From Bathymodiolus brooksi (lineage: Eukaryota; Mollusca; Bivalvia; Mytilida; Modiolidae): a stretch of 64,000 bases of DNA. How positions within the stretch are numbered: the stretch's first letter is position 1. The DNA is taken from contig OY804590.1 of NCBI GenBank assembly GCA_963680875.1, positions 18,598,886 through 18,662,885 of the forward strand, in the 5' to 3' direction. Below are more notes on the stretch, generated by a model that worked only from the letters and a program-made list of their open reading frames with translations, made no database searches and had not been told where the DNA came from. The stretch itself is not shown here.

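Overview
The window is AT-rich, repeat-dense animal DNA and holds one gene that is larger than the window. On the + strand I can join 25 exons (2888 to 64000, 3068 coding bases, about 1022 codons) into a P5B-type P-type ATPase of the ATP13A2/ATP13A3 family (lysosomal/endosomal polyamine exporters). Every splice junction keeps frame. The start codon lies upstream of base 1, and the last membrane helices and stop lie downstream of base 64000. No second protein-coding host gene is supported. The intron repeats (tRNA-headed SINEs, a long repeat with agctcacctggcc-type ends, a dispersed repeat carrying 'gctccggaagggtaagcag') are of kinds I associate with bivalve molluscs, so a marine bivalve is my best guess. 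That guess is inference.

Layout: 1-2887 is upstream intron with a Mutator-like TIR element. 2888-3055 is exon 1. 3056-11420 is an intron mostly made of a 7.3-kb, 32-bp minisatellite grown from a SINE, ending in a 200-N gap just before exon 2. 11421-21020 holds exons 2-4 with SINEs, a nested hAT-like element and a reverse transcriptase relic. 21021-35558 holds exons 5-10 (M1 to M4, A domain) with three further minisatellites, a pogo-like element and a tandem array of splice-acceptor copies before exon 9. 39101-45956 holds exons 11-19 (P and N domains). 47908-58279 holds the M5-M7 exons plus a 2.7-kb mollusc-type repeat, a Crypton-like relic and a cluster of hairpin-forming repeats. 58280-64000 holds a 42-bp minisatellite, pogo-like and hAT relics and the last exons.

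Most notable: the exon for membrane helix M5 is present twice (47908-48004 and 54265-54361). Both copies are 97 bp, have the same phases and intact splice sites, and differ at many synonymous sites. Including both would break the frame, so they look like mutually exclusive exons. The second copy changes two M5 residues that, as I recall the ATP13A2 structures, contact polyamine (Tyr to Phe, Gln to Glu). The exon just upstream uses a GC instead of a GT donor. This would give one gene two pumps with different substrate pathways.

Second theme: several minisatellites here were seeded from an identifiable source (a SINE tail, the inside of a TIR element, a splice acceptor), and copies with few and many units can be compared within the window.
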